Positions 5,150-5,823 of a stretch of 5,823 bases of DNA are shown piece by piece; position 1 is the stretch's first letter, and each line of letters begins with the position of its first letter. The position numbers and the translations under genes are program-made. The DNA is taken from assembly GCA_003695865.1 (NCBI GenBank), contig RFGQ01000747.1, forward strand, positions 1-5,823, in the 5' to 3' direction. The stretch comes from Gemmatimonadota bacterium (GTDB taxonomy: Bacteria > Gemmatimonadota > Gemmatimonadetes > Longimicrobiales > Gaopeijiaceae). Under the pieces are notes generated by a model. It made no database searches and had not been told where the DNA came from. It was given only the letters and a program-made list of their open reading frames with translations.

Positions 5150-5823
5150 GTGGTTCCAGCATCGCTTCCGCTCATCCCCTTCGTGGGCCGCGCGGCCGAA
5201 CTCGGCCGCCTGCGAGCCGCGCTCGACGCGGGGGGTGGGGGATCGTGCAGCGCGGTCTTCCTCAGCGGGCCGACCGGGGTGGGCAAGTCGCGCCTCGCCG
5301 AGGCGGCACGGCAGGAGGCGCGGCGCCGGGCGTGGCGGGTGCTCGAGGCGCGTGCTTATCCGATCGAGACCGACCTGCCGTACGGCCTGCTGACGAGCGC
5401 GTACAACGGCCTGCTGCGCGACCTCGACGCGGCTGCGCTGGCCGACGTGACCCGGGGTGTGGGCCCCGAACTCGGCCGCGTGTTCCCCGCGCTGGCCGCG
5501 CGCGGCGGCGGTGGTGTCGTTGCGGGGCCCGGCACCGGCGACTCGGACCTCGGCACGCCCGGGGAGTTGCGGGCGCGGCTGCGCTGGAGCGTGGTCGAGC
5601 TGACCCGTAACCTGGCGCGCGAGCAGCCCGTGCTCCTCTACCTCGACGATCTGCACTGGGGCGACGCGTCCAGCCTCGACCTGGTGCACTTTCTGCTCCG
5701 GCATTCGCGCGACGTGCCGCTGTGCGTGGCGGCGACCAGGTCGAGACACTCCTCGCGGCTGAGCGGGCCTACCGGCACTTCGGCCGCCACGGGCAGGTCG
5801 AGCAGAAGCCGTTCGACCTCGGC
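5150..5823 (+). CDS. N-terminal part of a STAND/AAA-type (AAA_16) regulatory ATPase; frame disrupted near 5730-5742 and gene cut by the right edge
   Basis: Start taken as the GTG at 5150, nine bases after GGGAG (5136-5140). The frame is also open upstream, so the start is uncertain. From this GTG the protein begins close to the domain, with FVGRAAEL (11-18), Walker A GPTGVGKS (40-47), the LPYGLL segment (76-81) common in this family, and Walker B VLLYLDD (161-167) followed by LHWGDASSLDLVHFLLR. These are hallmarks of AAA_16/STAND modules in MalT/LuxR-type and other multidomain signalling ATPases, which bind ATP and usually carry downstream repeats and an effector or DNA-binding domain, here out of view. 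After VPLCVAAT (to about 5737) the frame becomes Ser/Arg/Thr-rich and unlike the family, while another plus frame (from 5731) and the minus strand look more coding-like. The sequence may therefore hold a frameshift or an inversion junction. The ATPase call is firm up to 5735. Target and role are unknown. Confidence 0.8.
   Translation, partial: MVPASLPLIPFVGRAAELGRLRAALDAGGGGSCSAVFLSGPTGVGKSRLAEAARQEARRRAWRVLEARAYPIETDLPYGLLTSAYNGLLRDLDAAALADVTRGVGPELGRVFPALAARGGGGVVAGPGTGDSDLGTPGELRARLRWSVVELTRNLAREQPVLLYLDDLHWGDASSLDLVHFLLRHSRDVPLCVAATRSRHSSRLSGPTGTSAATGRSSRSRSTS

Noticed and set aside
4856..5749. Minus-strand open frame of 297 codons opposite the STAND ATPase
   Set aside because: It is the antisense shadow of a gene with clear Walker A and B motifs. 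Its product is Arg/Pro/Ala-rich and matches nothing known.

Overview
The window is very GC-rich (roughly 70%) and coding-dense apart from one 0.8-kb gap. The G/C-ending codons, strong AGGAGGTG-type ribosome binding sites and gene content fit a high-GC bacterium. A Gldg-type exporter with a DUF4340 partner is common in Gemmatimonadota, Planctomycetota, Acidobacteriota and similar phyla. Gemmatimonadota is my best guess, but nothing here proves the phylum.

Left part (1-4326, minus strand): a three-gene operon, read right to left. It encodes a GldA-like ABC ATPase (3259-4326), a 791-residue membrane protein that fuses an ABC-2/GldF-type permease to a GldG-type periplasmic domain (887-3262), and a membrane-anchored DUF4340 protein that runs off the left edge (1-890). 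Both junctions are ATGA stop/start overlaps with strong Shine-Dalgarno sequences, so the three products are probably made together by translational coupling. They most likely form one envelope ABC system: cytoplasmic ATPase, membrane permease with a large external GldG domain, and an external DUF4340 partner. The substrate is unknown.

Middle (about 4339-5149): a divergent intergenic region with no convincing gene. It holds a plausible sigma70-type promoter for the operon, a leader of about 220 nt with a strong two-tier hairpin ending just before the ribosome binding site, and a cluster of small hairpins and ACGTA-containing repeats that could be operators.

Right edge (5150-5823, plus strand): the N-terminal part of a STAND/AAA-type ATPase with clear Walker A and B motifs, of the kind found in large transcriptional regulators. 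Its reading frame breaks near 5730-5742. Downstream, the plausible coding signal is in a different plus frame or, surprisingly, on the minus strand. This is either a frameshift or an inversion junction, and it is the most unusual observation in the window.
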